Below are positions 12,966-13,493 of a stretch of 13,493 nucleotides of DNA, piece after piece. Position 1 is the first letter of the stretch. Each line of letters opens with the position of its first letter. Source of the DNA: DATJAJ01 sp035622335 (GTDB lineage: Archaea > Thermoproteota > Nitrososphaeria > Nitrososphaerales > Gagatemarchaeaceae); the NCBI GenBank assembly GCA_035622335.1, contig DASPVO010000069.1:1-13493 (forward strand), written 5' to 3'. The translations under genes and the position numbers were made by a program. The notes beneath the pieces were generated by a model, which worked only from the letters and a program-made list of their open reading frames with translations, was not told where the DNA came from and ran no database searches.

Positions 12966-13493
12966 GTCGGGCGCCTCCTCGGGCTGCCACCTCACCTTGG
13001 ACTGGTCCACCCAGGAGAACTTCTTCTGCAGTGACTTGGAGTAGACCTTCTTCCAGTCCAAGCCAACGTAGTCTCCCCACGACTTGTAGACGCGGGGGTC
13101 GATGTAGTTCTTCAAAGATGTGTTCAGGTTGTAGTTCTTCGTCCTCTTGTAGAAGTCGAGCTCGTCCTCGAGCTTCCTTATCTTCTGCGGGTTTGGCTTC
13201 GCCTTCGCAAGCGCCAATCTCTCCCTCTTTCTCTCGTAGGACTGCTCCCACGTCTTTGGTGGAGTCCGCTGATGGTTGCACCAGATCGCCGCCGCCAGGT
13301 TTGCCTCCTTGGCTTCCTGGATCTTGTCCTGCTCTTCGCCTTCGCGCACGTCCGCCGACCCGAGGTGTCTCCTCGTCTCATCTGTGGCGTGGAACGTCCT
13401 GAATACCTTCGCGCTCACTCCGGGAACGATGGATGAGAGGAACTCGTTGACCATCGTTGAAGTGACCTCATGGAACAGCTCCTGGCCGGGCTT
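12957..13493 (-). CDS. DNA topoisomerase IB, eukaryote-type, 5' partial
   Basis: This is the C-terminal 178 residues of a type IB topoisomerase, which relaxes DNA by cutting one strand via a 3'-phosphotyrosine. The frame is open to the window edge, so the N-terminal part lies outside; the first in-frame ATG (13454) is internal, because KPGQELFHEVTST precedes it in frame. The match to human TOP1 is close along its whole length. AKVFRTFHATDE corresponds to AKVFRTYNAS. ANLAAAIWCNHQRTPPKTWE corresponds to AVAILCNHQRAPPKTFE, including the catalytic His of NHQR. A shortened coiled linker (KPNPQKIRKLEDELDFYK) follows. LKNYIDPRVYKSW holds the catalytic Tyr (codon 13104-13106), and VYSKSLQKKFSW matches the C-terminal IYNKTQREKFAW. 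Among archaea this enzyme is a hallmark of Thaumarchaeota and relatives. It ends overlapping the AIR-related gene by nine bases. Confidence 0.95.
   Translation of the reverse strand, partial: KPGQELFHEVTSTMVNEFLSSIVPGVSAKVFRTFHATDETRRHLGSADVREGEEQDKIQEAKEANLAAAIWCNHQRTPPKTWEQSYERKRERLALAKAKPNPQKIRKLEDELDFYKRTKNYNLNTSLKNYIDPRVYKSWGDYVGLDWKKVYSKSLQKKFSWVDQSKVRWQPEEAPDSP

Noticed and set aside
1..13493. CRISPR array, tRNA or rRNA genes, insertion sequences
   Set aside because: No regularly spaced repeats, cloverleaf-like segments, transposase motifs or terminal inverted repeats were found on reading both strands.

Overview
The window looks like archaeal chromosome, most likely from the Nitrososphaerota (Thaumarchaeota) or a close relative. 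The evidence is a eukaryote-type DNA topoisomerase IB, a replication factor C large subunit, an Orc1/Cdc6 initiator, a digeranylgeranylglyceryl-phosphate synthase of archaeal lipid synthesis and a tRNA-splicing endonuclease. TATA-type promoters sit about 27-32 bases before several start codons. The DNA is GC-rich, genes are packed with gaps or overlaps of a few bases, and TTG and GTG starts outnumber ATG. The exact lineage cannot be fixed from this window, and no ammonia-oxidation genes are visible.

Layout. Positions 1-2793 (+) hold a tight four-gene operon: the end of a tRNA endonuclease subunit, a UbiA-type lipid prenyltransferase, rfcL, and a small cysteine-rich protein of unknown role. 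Positions 2782-4237 (-) hold a divergent Orc1/Cdc6 protein followed by a small winged-helix regulator whose N-terminus appears displaced. A divergent promoter region separates this pair from a zinc-containing MDR oxidoreductase (4367-5395, +). Positions 5392-6367 (-) hold an unrecognised beta-rich protein overlapping an OsmC-family protein. A tandem-HTH Lrp-like regulator follows (6560-7711, +). A 41-residue membrane miniprotein lies at 7735-7860 (-). After an AT-rich spacer of about 340 bases come a VIT1/CCC1-type metal transporter, a SpoIIM-type membrane protein and a HAD hydrolase (8200-10290, +). An APC amino-acid permease (10292-11878, -), an AIR-synthase-related protein (about 11970-12965, +) and the C-terminal part of topoisomerase IB (12957-13493, -) finish the window.

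There is no mobile element, CRISPR array, tRNA or rRNA gene in view, and no obvious defence or biosynthetic island. Most genes are ordinary housekeeping or accessory chromosomal genes. The most interesting points are: the tRNA endonuclease subunit with proline in place of the catalytic histidine; an Orc1/Cdc6 with altered sensor-1 and box VII positions; the winged-helix gene whose conserved N-terminus is readable only in another frame across the Orc1 stop; the short membrane protein with a well-placed promoter; and a long dyad centred on the start codon of the putative iron/manganese transporter, placed like a repressor operator.
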